51,375 nucleotides of DNA from contig JAJPIS010000064.1 of assembly GCA_021324635.1 (NCBI GenBank), forward strand, positions 1 to 51,375, written 5' to 3'. The first letter of the stretch is position 1; each line of letters opens with the position of its first letter. The DNA comes from Gemmatimonadota bacterium. GTDB taxonomy: Bacteria; Gemmatimonadota; Gemmatimonadetes; Gemmatimonadales; Gemmatimonadaceae. Shown here piece by piece: positions 7,448 to 16,671 of this stretch. The notes below the pieces were generated by a model, which did no database searches, was not told the DNA's origin, and saw nothing but the letters and a program-made list of their open reading frames with translations. The translations under genes and the position numbers were made by a program.

Positions 7448-8926
7448 GTGGCGCCGCACCAGAGCACACCGCAGCCGCGGATCGGGGTCATCAGCCTCGG
7501 CTGCGACAAGAACACGGTCGACACGGAGCGCTACCTCGCCGAGTTGGCCGCGCACGGTGCGCATCCCACGGCGGATCTGGCCGACGCGGACGTCATTCTC
7601 GTCAACACCTGCGGCTTCATCGATGCCGCGAAGCGCGAGTCGATCGATGCCCTGATCGCGGCCGCCCGGCTCAAGATCGATGGGCGGTGCCAGGCCGTCG
7701 TGGCCGTCGGTTGCATGGTCGAACGCCACCGGGCCGAGCTCGAGGCGGCGATTCCCGAAGTCGACGCCTTCGTCGGCACGTCCGACACCGATCGCCTCGT
7801 CTCGACACTGATGGCGCGCGGTCTGCTCGCGCCGGCGCCGGCGCTCGTGCACCCCGGCGTCCGCATCTTCGCCGGCGATCGCCCGCACGTGCGGTATCTC
7901 AAGGTGAGCGAGGGGTGCGATCACGGCTGTGCCTTCTGTGCGATTCCCCTCATGCGGGGACGCCATCGGTCGTTCGGCGTGGCCGAGCTCATCAGGGAGG
8001 CACAGTTGCTGGAGCTCCAGGGTGCCCGGGAGCTGAACCTCGTGGCCCAGGATCTCGCCCACTACGGGCGCGACCGCCGCGACGGCGCCGGCCTGGCCGA
8101 GCTGCTCGATGCGCTCGTCGCCGAGACGTCGGTGCCCTGGATCCGGCTGCTCTACCTGTACTCTGCGGGACTCACCGACGGCGTCCTCGATCGCCTCGCG
8201 CGTGAGCCGCGGCTCCTGCACTATCTCGACATTCCGATTCAGCACGGATCCGACGCCGTCCTTCGACGCATGCGGCGCCCGGAGCGCGCGGCCGGGATCC
8301 GATCGACCGTGGCGCGCGTGCGCGACGCGATCCCGGACGTTGCCATCCGGACCACCTGTATCGTGGGATTTCCCGGCGAGACGGAGGCGGACGTGGAGCG
8401 TCTGCTCGAGCTGCTCGAGGAGGTGCAGTTCGAGCGCGTCGGCGTCTTCGCGTACTCGGCCCAGGAGGGCACGCACGCCTGGGCCCTCGGCGACGACGTC
8501 CCCGAGGAGGTCAAGGCCGAGCGTCTGGAACGGGCCACCGAGCGGGTGCGCCTCATCACCGCCGAGCGGTACGAGCAGCGCCTCGGCCGACCCTCCCATG
8601 CGCTGGTGGACCGGGCGCCAGGCCTGGCCGGCGAGCAGGCGTCGCCGGCGGATCCGGTCGGGTGCGCGCGCCTGACGTGGCAGGCCGACGACATCGACGG
8701 TCTCACCCACCTCGACCGATCCGACCTCGCGCCGGGGACCATCGTCGAGGTCGACGTCGACGACGTGGTCGACGACTACGACTTTCGCGCCCGGGTGCGG
8801 CGAGTCGTGGATGTGCCGAGCGCGGCGGCGGGCACCCGTGCCGGGCGCGCGCTCCCCGTCGCCGCCGGCCCGGGAGGGTTCGCTCCGACGCGCTGGGCCG
8901 AGCGGGCCGGGAGTTACGGACGGTGA
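7448..8926 (+). CDS. rimO: Ribosomal protein uS12 (Asp88) methylthiotransferase RimO
   Basis: A radical-SAM methylthiotransferase that adds a methylthio group to an aspartate of ribosomal protein S12. The N-terminal UPF0004 domain carries three cluster cysteines (SLGC at residue 19, NTCGF, VGCM). The radical-SAM motif CDHGCAFC has Cys157, Cys161 and Cys164, and YLDIPIQHGS is typical of RimO rather than MiaB. A TRAM domain ends the protein, followed by a short basic tail. I use GTG 7448 (492 residues) since it sits just before the conserved PRIGVISLGC; a TTG at 7412 is possible. Its stop overlaps the hemL GTG (GTGA). Confidence 0.95.
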   Translation: MAPHQSTPQPRIGVISLGCDKNTVDTERYLAELAAHGAHPTADLADADVILVNTCGFIDAAKRESIDALIAAARLKIDGRCQAVVAVGCMVERHRAELEAAIPEVDAFVGTSDTDRLVSTLMARGLLAPAPALVHPGVRIFAGDRPHVRYLKVSEGCDHGCAFCAIPLMRGRHRSFGVAELIREAQLLELQGARELNLVAQDLAHYGRDRRDGAGLAELLDALVAETSVPWIRLLYLYSAGLTDGVLDRLAREPRLLHYLDIPIQHGSDAVLRRMRRPERAAGIRSTVARVRDAIPDVAIRTTCIVGFPGETEADVERLLELLEEVQFERVGVFAYSAQEGTHAWALGDDVPEEVKAERLERATERVRLITAERYEQRLGRPSHALVDRAPGLAGEQASPADPVGCARLTWQADDIDGLTHLDRSDLAPGTIVEVDVDDVVDDYDFRARVRRVVDVPSAAAGTRAGRALPVAAGPGGFAPTRWAERAGSYGR

Positions 8927-10290
8927 CCGCGACGGGGGGCGCGGCCCGGGGCACGGCGGCCCGCCCGCCGGCGATCGACGGGCCCGTGTCCGCTCCGGGC
9001 GACGGTGCGCGGTCGGCCGCCCTCATGGCGCGCGCGCGGGAGCTCTTTCCGGGCGGCGTCAACTCGCCGGTCCGCGCCTTCGGCGGCGTCGGCGGCGAGC
9101 CGTTCGTGGTCGCGCGCGGCGAAGGGGCGCGGATCTGGGACGTCGATGGTCGGGAATACATCGACTACGTCCTCTCCTGGGGGCCGCTCGTGCTCGGGCA
9201 CGCGCCGCCGGCGGTGCTCGACGCCCTGGACGATGCCATGCGGCGCGGCACCAGCTTTGGGATGCCCACCGCGCTCGAGGTCGAGCTGGCCGAGGTGATT
9301 CGGGCCCGGATGCCGCACATCGAGATGCTGCGCTTCGTCTCCAGCGGCACCGAAGCCACCATGAGTCTCCTGCGGCTGGCACGCGCCCACACCGGACGCG
9401 ACCGGGTACTCAAGTTCGACGGGTGCTATCACGGCCATGCGGACTCGTTCCTCGTGCGCGCCGGATCCGGCGTCGCGACGCTCGGGCTGCCCAACTCGCC
9501 CGGCGTGCCCGCCGCGCTCGCGGCGCTCACGGTCACCGCGCCGTTCAACGACGTCGAGGCCACGGCCGCCACCGTCCGCCGTCACGCCGGCGAGCTGGCC
9601 GCGATCATCGTCGAGCCCGTCGTCGGGAACGCCGGGTTCATCGCGCCCGACCCGGCATTCCTCCCGGCGCTCCGCGCGCTCGCCGACGAGGTGGGCGCCC
9701 TGCTCATCTTCGATGAAGTGATGACCGGCTTCCGCATCGCGCCGGGCGGTGCGCGCGAGCGATTCGGCGTCGTCCCGGACCTCACGGCCCTCGGCAAGGT
9801 GATCGGCGGTGGCCTGCCGGTCGCCGCCTACGGCGGCCGGGGGGAGATCATGGCCGGCATTGCGCCGCAGGGGACGGTCTATCAGGCGGGGACGCTCTCG
9901 GGCAATCCGCTCGCGATGGCCGCCGGTCTTGCGACCGTCCGGTCGCTGACGCCGGCGCTCCACGATCGGATCAGCGACCGCACGGCGACGCTCGTGCGCG
10001 GACTGCGGGAGATCGCGGCGCGACAGGGCGTGCCGTTCTCCGCCGACCATGCGGGGACGATGTGGGGATTCTTCTTCCGGGAGGCCCTCCCGCGGTCGTA
10101 CGACGAGGCGCGCGACTCGGACGTCGGGCTCTTTCGGCGCGTCTTCCACGCCGCGCGCGTGCGGGGGCTGTCGTTCGCGCCCTCGCCGTTCGAGGCGGCG
10201 TTCATGTCCGCGGCGCACGGCGAGCGCGAGCTGAGCGAGACACTCGCCCGCTTCGACGACGCCGTGCGCGCCGCCCGCGCGGCCGCGTGA
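8923..10290 (+). CDS. hemL: Glutamate-1-semialdehyde 2,1-aminomutase
   Basis: A PLP enzyme that converts glutamate-1-semialdehyde to 5-aminolevulinate, the first committed tetrapyrrole precursor of the C5 pathway. The 455-residue protein has the family opening ELFPGGVNSPVRAFGG, FVSSGTEATMSLLRLAR, FDEVMTGFR and the PLP-binding lysine Lys292 in LGKVIGGGLP. About 30 Ala/Gly-rich residues precede the conserved core if the GTG that overlaps the rimO stop is used; ATG 9025 would remove them. The four-base GTGA overlap with rimO favours the longer form. No other haem genes are adjacent. Confidence 0.95.
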   Translation: MTATGGAARGTAARPPAIDGPVSAPGDGARSAALMARARELFPGGVNSPVRAFGGVGGEPFVVARGEGARIWDVDGREYIDYVLSWGPLVLGHAPPAVLDALDDAMRRGTSFGMPTALEVELAEVIRARMPHIEMLRFVSSGTEATMSLLRLARAHTGRDRVLKFDGCYHGHADSFLVRAGSGVATLGLPNSPGVPAALAALTVTAPFNDVEATAATVRRHAGELAAIIVEPVVGNAGFIAPDPAFLPALRALADEVGALLIFDEVMTGFRIAPGGARERFGVVPDLTALGKVIGGGLPVAAYGGRGEIMAGIAPQGTVYQAGTLSGNPLAMAAGLATVRSLTPALHDRISDRTATLVRGLREIAARQGVPFSADHAGTMWGFFFREALPRSYDEARDSDVGLFRRVFHAARVRGLSFAPSPFEAAFMSAAHGERELSETLARFDDAVRAARAAA

Positions 10291-11702
10291 GCGCGCCGGC
10301 GTCGGCGGTGGCACGGGGTCGCTTCGTGAGGGCGGGCGCTCCGCGCCGCCCGCCTCCGACGGTCACGCTCGCCGGCGCCGCCGGGCTCGCCCTCGGCGTC
10401 TGGGCGTGCGCGTCGAGGCCCGCGCCACGCCCGGTGAGCGGTGCCCGCGGGCGGACCGCCTCGGGCGACGTCACCGCGCGCCACGCGCGAGCCGATCGGC
10501 TGCTCGGTGTGGTGCTGACGACCGGCCCGGCTCCCGGCCGGCTGTCGGCGACTGGCCCGTGGACGCTGACGACGCGGGATGGCCGGCCGGTCGTTCGCGG
10601 AACGGGACGCGGCGTCTGGACCCTCTCGCGCCGCGGGGGCCGCCTCCGCCTCGCGAGCCGGGACGGCCTCGCGGCAACGCGCGAGGGCCCGCTGATCGCG
10701 ACGCCGGCATCCGCCGATGCGTTACTCAGTTGGAACGGTCACCGATACCGCGGCGCGCTCGAGCTCTCGATCGGGCCGGCGGGACTGACCGCCGTCAATC
10801 GTGTCCCGGTCGAGGACTACCTGCGGGGCGTCGTGCCGCTCGAGATCGGGGCGGTCGGCGAGGCAGCGCGTGCCGCCGTCGAGGCCCAGGCGGTCGCGGC
10901 CCGCAGCTATGCCTACGTGCGGCTCGACGACCCGGACCGACCGGCAGGCGGCCGGCGCTACGACATGCTCTCGACTGTGACGGACCAGGTGTACGGCGGG
11001 GCCGACGCCGAGACGGCGCTGGCGGATGAGGCGGTCGCGGCGACTGCTGGTGTCGTCGTCATGTACGCCGGGCGGGTGGTCAACGCGCCGTACCACGCGG
11101 CGTGTGGCGGGAGCACGGCCGAGCCCCCCGAGGTCTGGCGCGAGGCGGCCATTCCCTACCTTCAACGCGTCAGCGATCAGATCCCGGGTACCGACCGCTA
11201 TTACTGCGAGGGCTCGGCGGACTTCCGCTGGACCCGAACGTTCACCCGCTCGGAGCTCGACGCGACGCTCGATCGGTATCTCCGTCGCTACGCGGCACCC
11301 GCCGACCAGGGGCCGGACGCGCGCGCCGGCGACGCGCGGGGCGGCGATCCGCGCCCGGTGGGTGCCATCCGATCGGTCGCCATCGACAGCTACACGCCGT
11401 CCGGCCGTGTGGCGTGGCTCGTCGTCACCACGAGTCGCGGCACGTTCCGCGTGCGAGGCAACGACATCCGGTCGGTGCTGCGGTCGTCGCGTGGCACGAT
11501 TCTCAACAGCACCTATTTTTCGATCGAGGACGAACCGGTTCGTTCGGGCCGCGTGGCGTCGCTGACGCTCCGCGGACGTGGCAACGGTCACGGCGTCGGC
11601 ATGTGCCAATGGGGCGCGATCGGCCGCGCGCGGGCGGGGCAGGACTACCGCACGATCCTCCAGACGTACTATCCGGGGACGACACTTGCACTCGAGCAGT
11701 AG
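10287..11702 (+). CDS. SpoIID/LytB domain protein, probable exported peptidoglycan enzyme
   Basis: A 471-residue protein with a C-terminal SpoIID/LytB domain; Bacillus SpoIID is a lytic transglycosylase that cuts denuded glycan strands. Recognisable pieces are NRVPVEDYLRGVVPLEIG, AVEAQAVAARSYAYVR, HAACGGSTAEPPEVW and the end motif GHGVGMCQWGAIGRA. The N-terminus has a hydrophobic stretch ending VWACASRP, which may be a signal or an atypical lipobox. In this non-sporulating context it probably binds or cuts septal glycan; that is inference. Its GTG overlaps the hemL stop as GTGA. Confidence 0.9.
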   Translation: MSAPASAVARGRFVRAGAPRRPPPTVTLAGAAGLALGVWACASRPAPRPVSGARGRTASGDVTARHARADRLLGVVLTTGPAPGRLSATGPWTLTTRDGRPVVRGTGRGVWTLSRRGGRLRLASRDGLAATREGPLIATPASADALLSWNGHRYRGALELSIGPAGLTAVNRVPVEDYLRGVVPLEIGAVGEAARAAVEAQAVAARSYAYVRLDDPDRPAGGRRYDMLSTVTDQVYGGADAETALADEAVAATAGVVVMYAGRVVNAPYHAACGGSTAEPPEVWREAAIPYLQRVSDQIPGTDRYYCEGSADFRWTRTFTRSELDATLDRYLRRYAAPADQGPDARAGDARGGDPRPVGAIRSVAIDSYTPSGRVAWLVVTTSRGTFRVRGNDIRSVLRSSRGTILNSTYFSIEDEPVRSGRVASLTLRGRGNGHGVGMCQWGAIGRARAGQDYRTILQTYYPGTTLALEQ

Positions 11703-11753
11703 GACCGGCCGGCCGCCGGCCGCCGGCGCGGAGTGGGCGGGCACGGCGGCGGC

Positions 11754-12755
11754 GTGACGGATCGCACCCGAATCGGCGTGCTTGGCGGCGGGGCGATCGC
11801 CCAGCTCGCGCACCTCCCCGTGCTGGCCAAGATGCGCGGCGTCGAGCTCGTCGCGCTCTGCGACAGCGACGCGGCCAAGGCACGCGCGCTCGCCGAGCGC
11901 TTTGGCGTGCGCGATGTGTTCACCGACATCGACGATCTGCTGGAGGGCGACACGCTCGATGCGGTGGTGGTCGCGACGCCCAATCATCTGCACGAGCCGC
12001 ACGTTCTGAGTGTGCTCGCCCGCAAGCTCGACGTGCTCTGTGAGCGGCCGCTGGCGTTGACGGCGCGGGGCGTCGAGCGGATCCTGGCCGCCGCGGCCCG
12101 GGTGGACCGCAAGGTGGCGGTGGCCAACAACCACCGCTTCCGGAGCGATGTGCAGGCCCTCGACCGGTTCCTGCACGGCGGAGAGCTCGGCCGCGTCCTC
12201 GGCATCCGCGCCGGGGCGTACCAGACGGTGCGCCCCGACGGGTGGCGGATCCGCCGGCCCGAGTCGGGCGGCGGCGTCTTCCTCGAGCACGGACTCCCGC
12301 TGCTCGATCTCGCCCTCTGGCTCGCTGATTTTCCGGAGCCGCAACGCGTCACCGCGCACATGGACCGAGCACGCGGCGCGGGCGCGGTGGAGGACAGCAT
12401 GCTCGCGCACCTGGAGTGCGCCCCGGCGCTGAGCTGCTCGTTCGACATCTCGTGGTCGTACGTGGGCGAGGAGGAGCGCTGGTGGTTCGAGGTCCTCGCC
12501 ACCCGTGGGAGCGCGCGCCTCTCGCCCCTCCGGGTCGTCAAGTCCCTCAACGGCCGGCCCACCGATGTGTCGCCGACCGGCGCCGCCGCGCGGGAGAGTG
12601 TCTTCCTCCAATCGTATCGGGCCGAGCTCGCGCACTTCCTGGCCGTCCTGCGCGGCGAGACCAAGTACGAGCCGCCAGCCGATCAGGTGGTCGTGACTCG
12701 GGTGCTCGAGGCGATCTACCGGTCGGCCGACGACGCCAAGGAGGTCAAGTTGTGA
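11754..12755 (+). CDS. Gfo/Idh/MocA-family oxidoreductase-like protein with altered catalytic residues
   Basis: The 333-residue fold is clear: an N-terminal NAD(P)-binding Rossmann motif (IGVLGGGAIAQ), VVVATPNHLH, and a C-terminal GFO/IDH substrate domain. However, the family EKP motif reads ERP (CERPLAL, Arg98 in place of Lys), and the G-x-H-x-x-D motif reads GLPLLD (Pro182 in place of His). Both usual catalytic residues therefore appear changed, so it may bind dinucleotide or sugar without oxidoreductase activity. GTG 11754 is preferred to GTG 11733, which would add seven Gly-rich residues. Its stop overlaps the lnt GTG, so the two are probably coupled. Confidence 0.88.
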   Translation: MTDRTRIGVLGGGAIAQLAHLPVLAKMRGVELVALCDSDAAKARALAERFGVRDVFTDIDDLLEGDTLDAVVVATPNHLHEPHVLSVLARKLDVLCERPLALTARGVERILAAAARVDRKVAVANNHRFRSDVQALDRFLHGGELGRVLGIRAGAYQTVRPDGWRIRRPESGGGVFLEHGLPLLDLALWLADFPEPQRVTAHMDRARGAGAVEDSMLAHLECAPALSCSFDISWSYVGEEERWWFEVLATRGSARLSPLRVVKSLNGRPTDVSPTGAAARESVFLQSYRAELAHFLAVLRGETKYEPPADQVVVTRVLEAIYRSADDAKEVKL

Positions 12756-14473
12756 CCGGCGGACGCGAGTCGACGCTCGCGACCGAGGTCCGCGACCGGC
12801 CGGCGACGGACGCCGCGCGCGTCGAGCGGCCACCGGCCTCCGGGCCGCCGCGGGCGCGCGGGCGCTCGCGTCTTCGCCCGAGCCGCTCCGAGCTTCTGGC
12901 CGCGGCGGTCTCCGGCGCGCTCTTCGCGGTCGCCTTCCCCCCGTCGCCGGGCGCGCCGCTGGCGCTGGTCTGCCTGGTGCCCCTCGCCGTCCGCATCGGC
13001 CGCGCCGCCGACGACGGTGAGCGCGCCGGTGTCGCGGCCCGGGTCGGGGTATGGTTCGCGATCGTCGGGTTCGGGCTCGCGCTCTACTGGATCGCGGTCG
13101 CCCTGTCGCTCTTCACGTCACTCGCGTTCCTGGCGTATCTCGCGACACTCGTGGGGATGGCGATCCTGGTCGCCGGCACGACGACCGCGCTCTATGTGGC
13201 ACGGCGCCGGACGCGGTGGCCGCTCGCGATTCTCCTGCCGGCCACCTGGGTCACGCTCGAGATCCTCCTCGCCTATCTCTCGGACCTGGCGTTCCCCTGG
13301 TTTCCGTTGGGGCTCGCTGTCGCGCGGCTACCGGCCCTGGCGCAGGTGGCCGATCTCAGCGGCGTCCACGGCGTCAGCGTGTGGATCGCCGCGACCAACG
13401 GGCTGCTCGCCGACGCATGGCTCCACGCCCGCGCCGGCGACGCGCGCCGGGCGGCGAGGTCGGAGCGCGACGGGGGTGGCCGGTGGCGCGGTGCCTGGGC
13501 GCGAGTGGCGCTCGCCGCCGCTCTCGCCGGCGGCGTCTGGGCGTACGGCCTCTGGCGACTCGCGACGGTGCCGGTACGGCCGCTCGCGCGCATCGGGATC
13601 GTCCAGCCCGACATCCCCGAAGACGAGAAGATGCAGGTGCAGATGCGCGACCGCTTCGTGCTCCCGCTCGCCGCGCTCACCCGCCTCGAGGAATCCGGGG
13701 CGTCGCGCCCTCCACAGCTCGTGCTCTGGCCCGAGACGGCGCTGCCCGACTTTCTGGTCAACCATCCCGATTGGACGGACAGCCTCCAGGCGCTCGCCCG
13801 GACCGGCCACGCGCCGATCCTCTTCGGCCTCATCGACTATACGATCACGGGCCCCGGGCCGGGCGACTTCGACTACTTCAACGCGGCGACGGTCGTCGAT
13901 ACCTCGGGGCGGATCGGGGTTCAGCCGGCCTATCACAAGGCCTACCTCGTCCCGATCGTCGAGCGCGTGCCCTTCATCAACCCACGATGGTTCGCCGGGC
14001 TCAAGTACTTCGGCGGCTTCGGCCGCGGGACGGGCGCCGTGCCGTTCACGTTCCCCTTCGGGCGCGTCGGGGTGCTGATCTGCTACGAGTCGATCTTCCC
14101 GCAGCTCTCCCGCCGGGATCGCCGCGCCGGCGCCGATCTCCTCGTGAACCTCACCAACGATGCCTGGTTCGGGACCGGCACCGCTCCCTACCAGCACGAG
14201 GCGCACCTCCGGCTCCGGGCGATCGAGAACCGCGTCGGTGTCGTGCGCGCCGCCAACACGGGGATCTCGGAGTACATCGATCCACTCGGCCGGCCGCACG
14301 GCGCGACGGCGCTCTTCGTGCGCGCGGCCCGTGTCTACGATGCGGGCACGAGCCCGATCGACACGCTCTACGATCGCTGGGGTGACTGGCTGGGCGGGCT
14401 GTGCGTGGCGCTGACCGTCACGCTGCTGGCCGCCGCGGCCGCGGCGGTCGTGAGGCGCCGCCGCCGCCCCTGA
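12752..14473 (+). CDS. lnt: Apolipoprotein N-acyltransferase
   Basis: Inner-membrane enzyme that adds the third acyl chain to lipoproteins, completing their maturation before Lol export. The 573-residue protein has several N-terminal membrane helices followed by a nitrilase-type domain with the Glu-Lys-Cys triad: Glu328 in LWPETALP, Lys396 in YHKAYLVP and Cys444 in LICYESIFP. A final helix ends in a basic tail. The first 45 residues before the first helix are polar and Arg-rich, longer than in many homologues. It overlaps the preceding gene by GTGA and meets the MBL gene tail to tail ten bases on. Confidence 0.95.
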   Translation: MTGGRESTLATEVRDRPATDAARVERPPASGPPRARGRSRLRPSRSELLAAAVSGALFAVAFPPSPGAPLALVCLVPLAVRIGRAADDGERAGVAARVGVWFAIVGFGLALYWIAVALSLFTSLAFLAYLATLVGMAILVAGTTTALYVARRRTRWPLAILLPATWVTLEILLAYLSDLAFPWFPLGLAVARLPALAQVADLSGVHGVSVWIAATNGLLADAWLHARAGDARRAARSERDGGGRWRGAWARVALAAALAGGVWAYGLWRLATVPVRPLARIGIVQPDIPEDEKMQVQMRDRFVLPLAALTRLEESGASRPPQLVLWPETALPDFLVNHPDWTDSLQALARTGHAPILFGLIDYTITGPGPGDFDYFNAATVVDTSGRIGVQPAYHKAYLVPIVERVPFINPRWFAGLKYFGGFGRGTGAVPFTFPFGRVGVLICYESIFPQLSRRDRRAGADLLVNLTNDAWFGTGTAPYQHEAHLRLRAIENRVGVVRAANTGISEYIDPLGRPHGATALFVRAARVYDAGTSPIDTLYDRWGDWLGGLCVALTVTLLAAAAAAVVRRRRRP

Positions 14474-14482
14474 CGGTCGGCC

Positions 14483-15373
14483 TCACGCGTCGAGGGTCAG
14501 GCCCTCGGCGGCCGCGACGATCTCGAGATGGCAGCCGCCGCGACGCCGGGCGAGCGCCCGGCACGCCTCGACGTGACAGTCGATCTCGTCGTCGGCCCGT
14601 TCGGGCTTGTGGTGAAAGAGCACGAGCATCTCGACGCCGGTCTCGAGCGCGAGATCGAGGGCGTCCTCGTAGGTCGAGTGTCCCCATCCGCGGTGACGCT
14701 CGTACTCACGCGCGGTGAACATCGTGTCGTGTACCAGCACCCGCGCCGGGCGGATGAACCGCACGAGGTCGTCCCGCCACGAAGGTGGCGTCTCGTAGCT
14801 CGCCGCCGGATCGAGCTCGTTGTCCGAGATGTACACCAGACCGCTGCGCGCGGCCTCGCCGCTGGCGGCGAAGCGATAGGCGAGCGCACCGCCGGGATGG
14901 CGCACCGGCATCACGTGGACGTCGTACCCGGGGCCGCCGCCCTCCGGCACGCGATGCCCGTCCACGAGCTCACGAAAGTCGATCGTGGCCGCGAGGTGCT
15001 CGAAGGGAACGGGGAACACGACCGGTGACATCTGGTCCCGCACGACCCGCCCGATGCTGGTCTCGAGCGCTTTCGACCCCCAGATCGTGAAGTGATTTCC
15101 CGGCTGGAAGATCGGGGCGAAGAACGGTAGTCCCTGGATGTGGTCCCAGTGGGCGTGGGTGAGAAAGATGTCGCCCCTGATCGGGTCACCCGCCGCGCGC
15201 GCGACGAGTGAGCGCCCGAGCTCGCGGATCCCGGTGCCCGCGTCGAGCACGATCAGCCATCCGTCCGCCGTCCGAAGCTCCAGGCACGGGGTGTTGCCAC
15301 CGTAGCGCACGGTGTCCGGCCCTGGGCTCGGGATCGAGCCGCGTGTCCCCCAGAACCGGACCCGGATGCTCAT
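14483..15373 (-). CDS. MBL-fold metallo-hydrolase
   Basis: A 296-residue metallo-beta-lactamase-fold protein. The metal site THAHWDH (His73, His75, Asp77, His78) is intact, and the opening FWGTRGSIPSPGPDTVRYGG is typical of a subgroup related to class II cyclic-nucleotide phosphodiesterases and RNase Z-like hydrolases. The DAGTGIRELG segment and a later GHST (WGHSTYEDAL) support the fold. Substrate unknown. ATG 15373 is chosen because the conserved MSIRVRFWG begins there; a longer start would add non-conserved residues. It lies 69 bases downstream of the Crp/Fnr gene on the same strand, and the two may be cotranscribed. Confidence 0.88.
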   Translation of the reverse strand: MSIRVRFWGTRGSIPSPGPDTVRYGGNTPCLELRTADGWLIVLDAGTGIRELGRSLVARAAGDPIRGDIFLTHAHWDHIQGLPFFAPIFQPGNHFTIWGSKALETSIGRVVRDQMSPVVFPVPFEHLAATIDFRELVDGHRVPEGGGPGYDVHVMPVRHPGGALAYRFAASGEAARSGLVYISDNELDPAASYETPPSWRDDLVRFIRPARVLVHDTMFTAREYERHRGWGHSTYEDALDLALETGVEMLVLFHHKPERADDEIDCHVEACRALARRRGGCHLEIVAAAEGLTLDA

Positions 15374-15442
15374 GGCTGTCTCTGCACGGTGATGGCCACC
15401 ACCCAAGCTGTCGTGCCGCGCGCCCGGGCGAAACGCGAGCAG

Positions 15443-16294
15443 TCACCGCACGCCTGTGATCGTCGTCACAGGCGCGGCCGGTCCGCCGACGACCCCATGG
15501 CCGGGACCGCCCACGTCGCCCGAGCGGCCATCCAACGGCCCCGACGGCGGCCCGCCTGTGGGGTCCCCGGCCCCCCCTGCGGCCCCCGCCGCGCCCGCCC
15601 CCGAGTCGCCCACGCCCCCCGCGGCGCGGGCCTGCGCGCGGGCCTTGAGCCCGGCCCGGTCGCGGATGCTGATGCGGCGCCGTTGGACCGAGATGAGTCC
15701 CCCGTCCTGGAACTCCCGCATGGTGCGCGAGACCGTCTCACGGCTCGCGCCGATCATCTGGGCGATGACCTGGTGGGTCAGCGGCTTGTCGATCGTGGCC
15801 GCGCCGCCCTCATCGGCCGTGTCGATCAGGAGACGGGCGATCCGGCCCGGCACGTCGAGGAGGACCAGCCCGCCGATCTTGCCATCGGCCCGGCGCAGCC
15901 GCCGCGAGAGCTCGGAGAGCAGCGCCCAGGCCACGGCCGGGTTCGCCTCCACCCGGCGCCGGAAGTCGTCTCGGCGGAGCACGAGCAGCATCGAGTCTTC
16001 CATCGCGATCACATGCGCCGACCGGGGCTGATCGTCGATCAGTGACAGCTCGCCAAAGTGCTCGCCGACACCCAGTACCCCGAGTATGACTTCGCGCCCG
16101 TCCTCCGAGACCAGCACGACCTTGACCCGCCCGCTGCGCACGATGAACAGGGAATCGCCCGGATCATCCTCGAAGAGGATCACGCTCCCCTTGGGGTACT
16201 GCTTCTCCCGGGTCACCTCGGCGAAGCGCCGAAGCTCGTCGGGCGCGATGCGACTCAGAAGGGGAACGGTCGCGAGAAAGTCGGCGGTATCCAT
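15443..16294 (-). CDS. Crp/Fnr-family transcriptional regulator
   Basis: A 283-residue regulator with an N-terminal cyclic-nucleotide-binding-like domain ([19 protein letters not shown]) and a C-terminal winged helix with the recognition segment [19 protein letters not shown], close to the Crp helix. There is no N-terminal cysteine cluster as in Fnr. The cNMP pocket motif [14 protein letters not shown] is close to the Crp consensus (FGELALL...PRAA), so a nucleotide effector is plausible. A Gly/Ala/Pro-rich tail of about 70 residues follows the helix-turn-helix, unusual for the family. ATG 16294 is the natural start. It is divergent from rpmE. Confidence 0.92.
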   Translation of the reverse strand: MDTADFLATVPLLSRIAPDELRRFAEVTREKQYPKGSVILFEDDPGDSLFIVRSGRVKVVLVSEDGREVILGVLGVGEHFGELSLIDDQPRSAHVIAMEDSMLLVLRRDDFRRRVEANPAVAWALLSELSRRLRRADGKIGGLVLLDVPGRIARLLIDTADEGGAATIDKPLTHQVIAQMIGASRETVSRTMREFQDGGLISVQRRRISIRDRAGLKARAQARAAGGVGDSGAGAAGAAGGAGDPTGGPPSGPLDGRSGDVGGPGHGVVGGPAAPVTTITGVR

Positions 16295-16342
16295 GGGCGG
16301 AGGCGCAGGCGTGGGGCGGCGGGACGGACGGGCCGCAGGGAT

Positions 16343-16371
16343 ATGATAGCCCCGGAGGCGCTGCCGGGCAC
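16343..16371 (-). promoter_or_regulatory. Weak candidate promoter for the Crp/Fnr gene
   Basis: On the minus strand TATCAT (16343-16348) lies 17 bases from GTGCCC (16366-16371). The -10 fits well, the -35 poorly. It sits about 50 bases before the regulator start. Confidence 0.25.
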
Positions 16372-16422
16372 CGGTACCATCCCCGGCGCCGCGACCACGC
16401 GACAGCCCGCCCGTTCCGACCC

Positions 16423-16431
16423 TGTTATATT
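16423..16431 (+). promoter_or_regulatory. Extended -10 promoter element for rpmE-prfA-prmC
   Basis: TGTTATATT (16423-16431) forms a TGn-extended -10 hexamer TATATT, 37 bases before the rpmE GTG. It lies in the only AT-rich patch of the divergent gap. No good -35 is present at 16-18 bases, which fits an extended -10 type. Confidence 0.45.
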
Positions 16432-16467
16432 CAAGTTTTGTCACAAATCGAGTACAGCGAGGCACCC

Positions 16468-16671
16468 GTGAAAGCCGATATTCATCCCGAGTACGCGACG
16501 GCGACCGTCACGTGCGCGTGCGGGAATACGTTCGAGACGCGATCGACGCAGGCCGAGATCCACACCGATATTTGCGCTGCCTGCCATCCCTTCTTCACCG
16601 GTAAGCAGAAGCTCGTCGACACCGCCGGACGGGTGGAGCGCTTCCGGCAGAAGTACGGTAAGCAGGCCTGA
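16468..16671 (+). CDS. rpmE: 50S ribosomal protein bL31, zinc-binding form
   Basis: A 67-residue L31 protein. It begins VKADIHPEY, the family start, so the GTG at 16468 is firm, with AGCGAGG a few bases upstream. The zinc ligands are present as CACG and ICAACHPF, so this is the zinc-containing type rather than the cysteine-less form used in zinc starvation. Its last bases overlap the apparent CTG start of prfA, the usual rpmE-prfA-prmC order. Confidence 0.96.
   Translation: MKADIHPEYATATVTCACGNTFETRSTQAEIHTDICAACHPFFTGKQKLVDTAGRVERFRQKYGKQA

Noticed and set aside
14440-14500. Inverted repeat GTGAGGC/GCCTCAC between lnt and the MBL gene as a bidirectional terminator
   Set aside because: Seven-base arms with a 24-base loop and no T-run; too weak to support.
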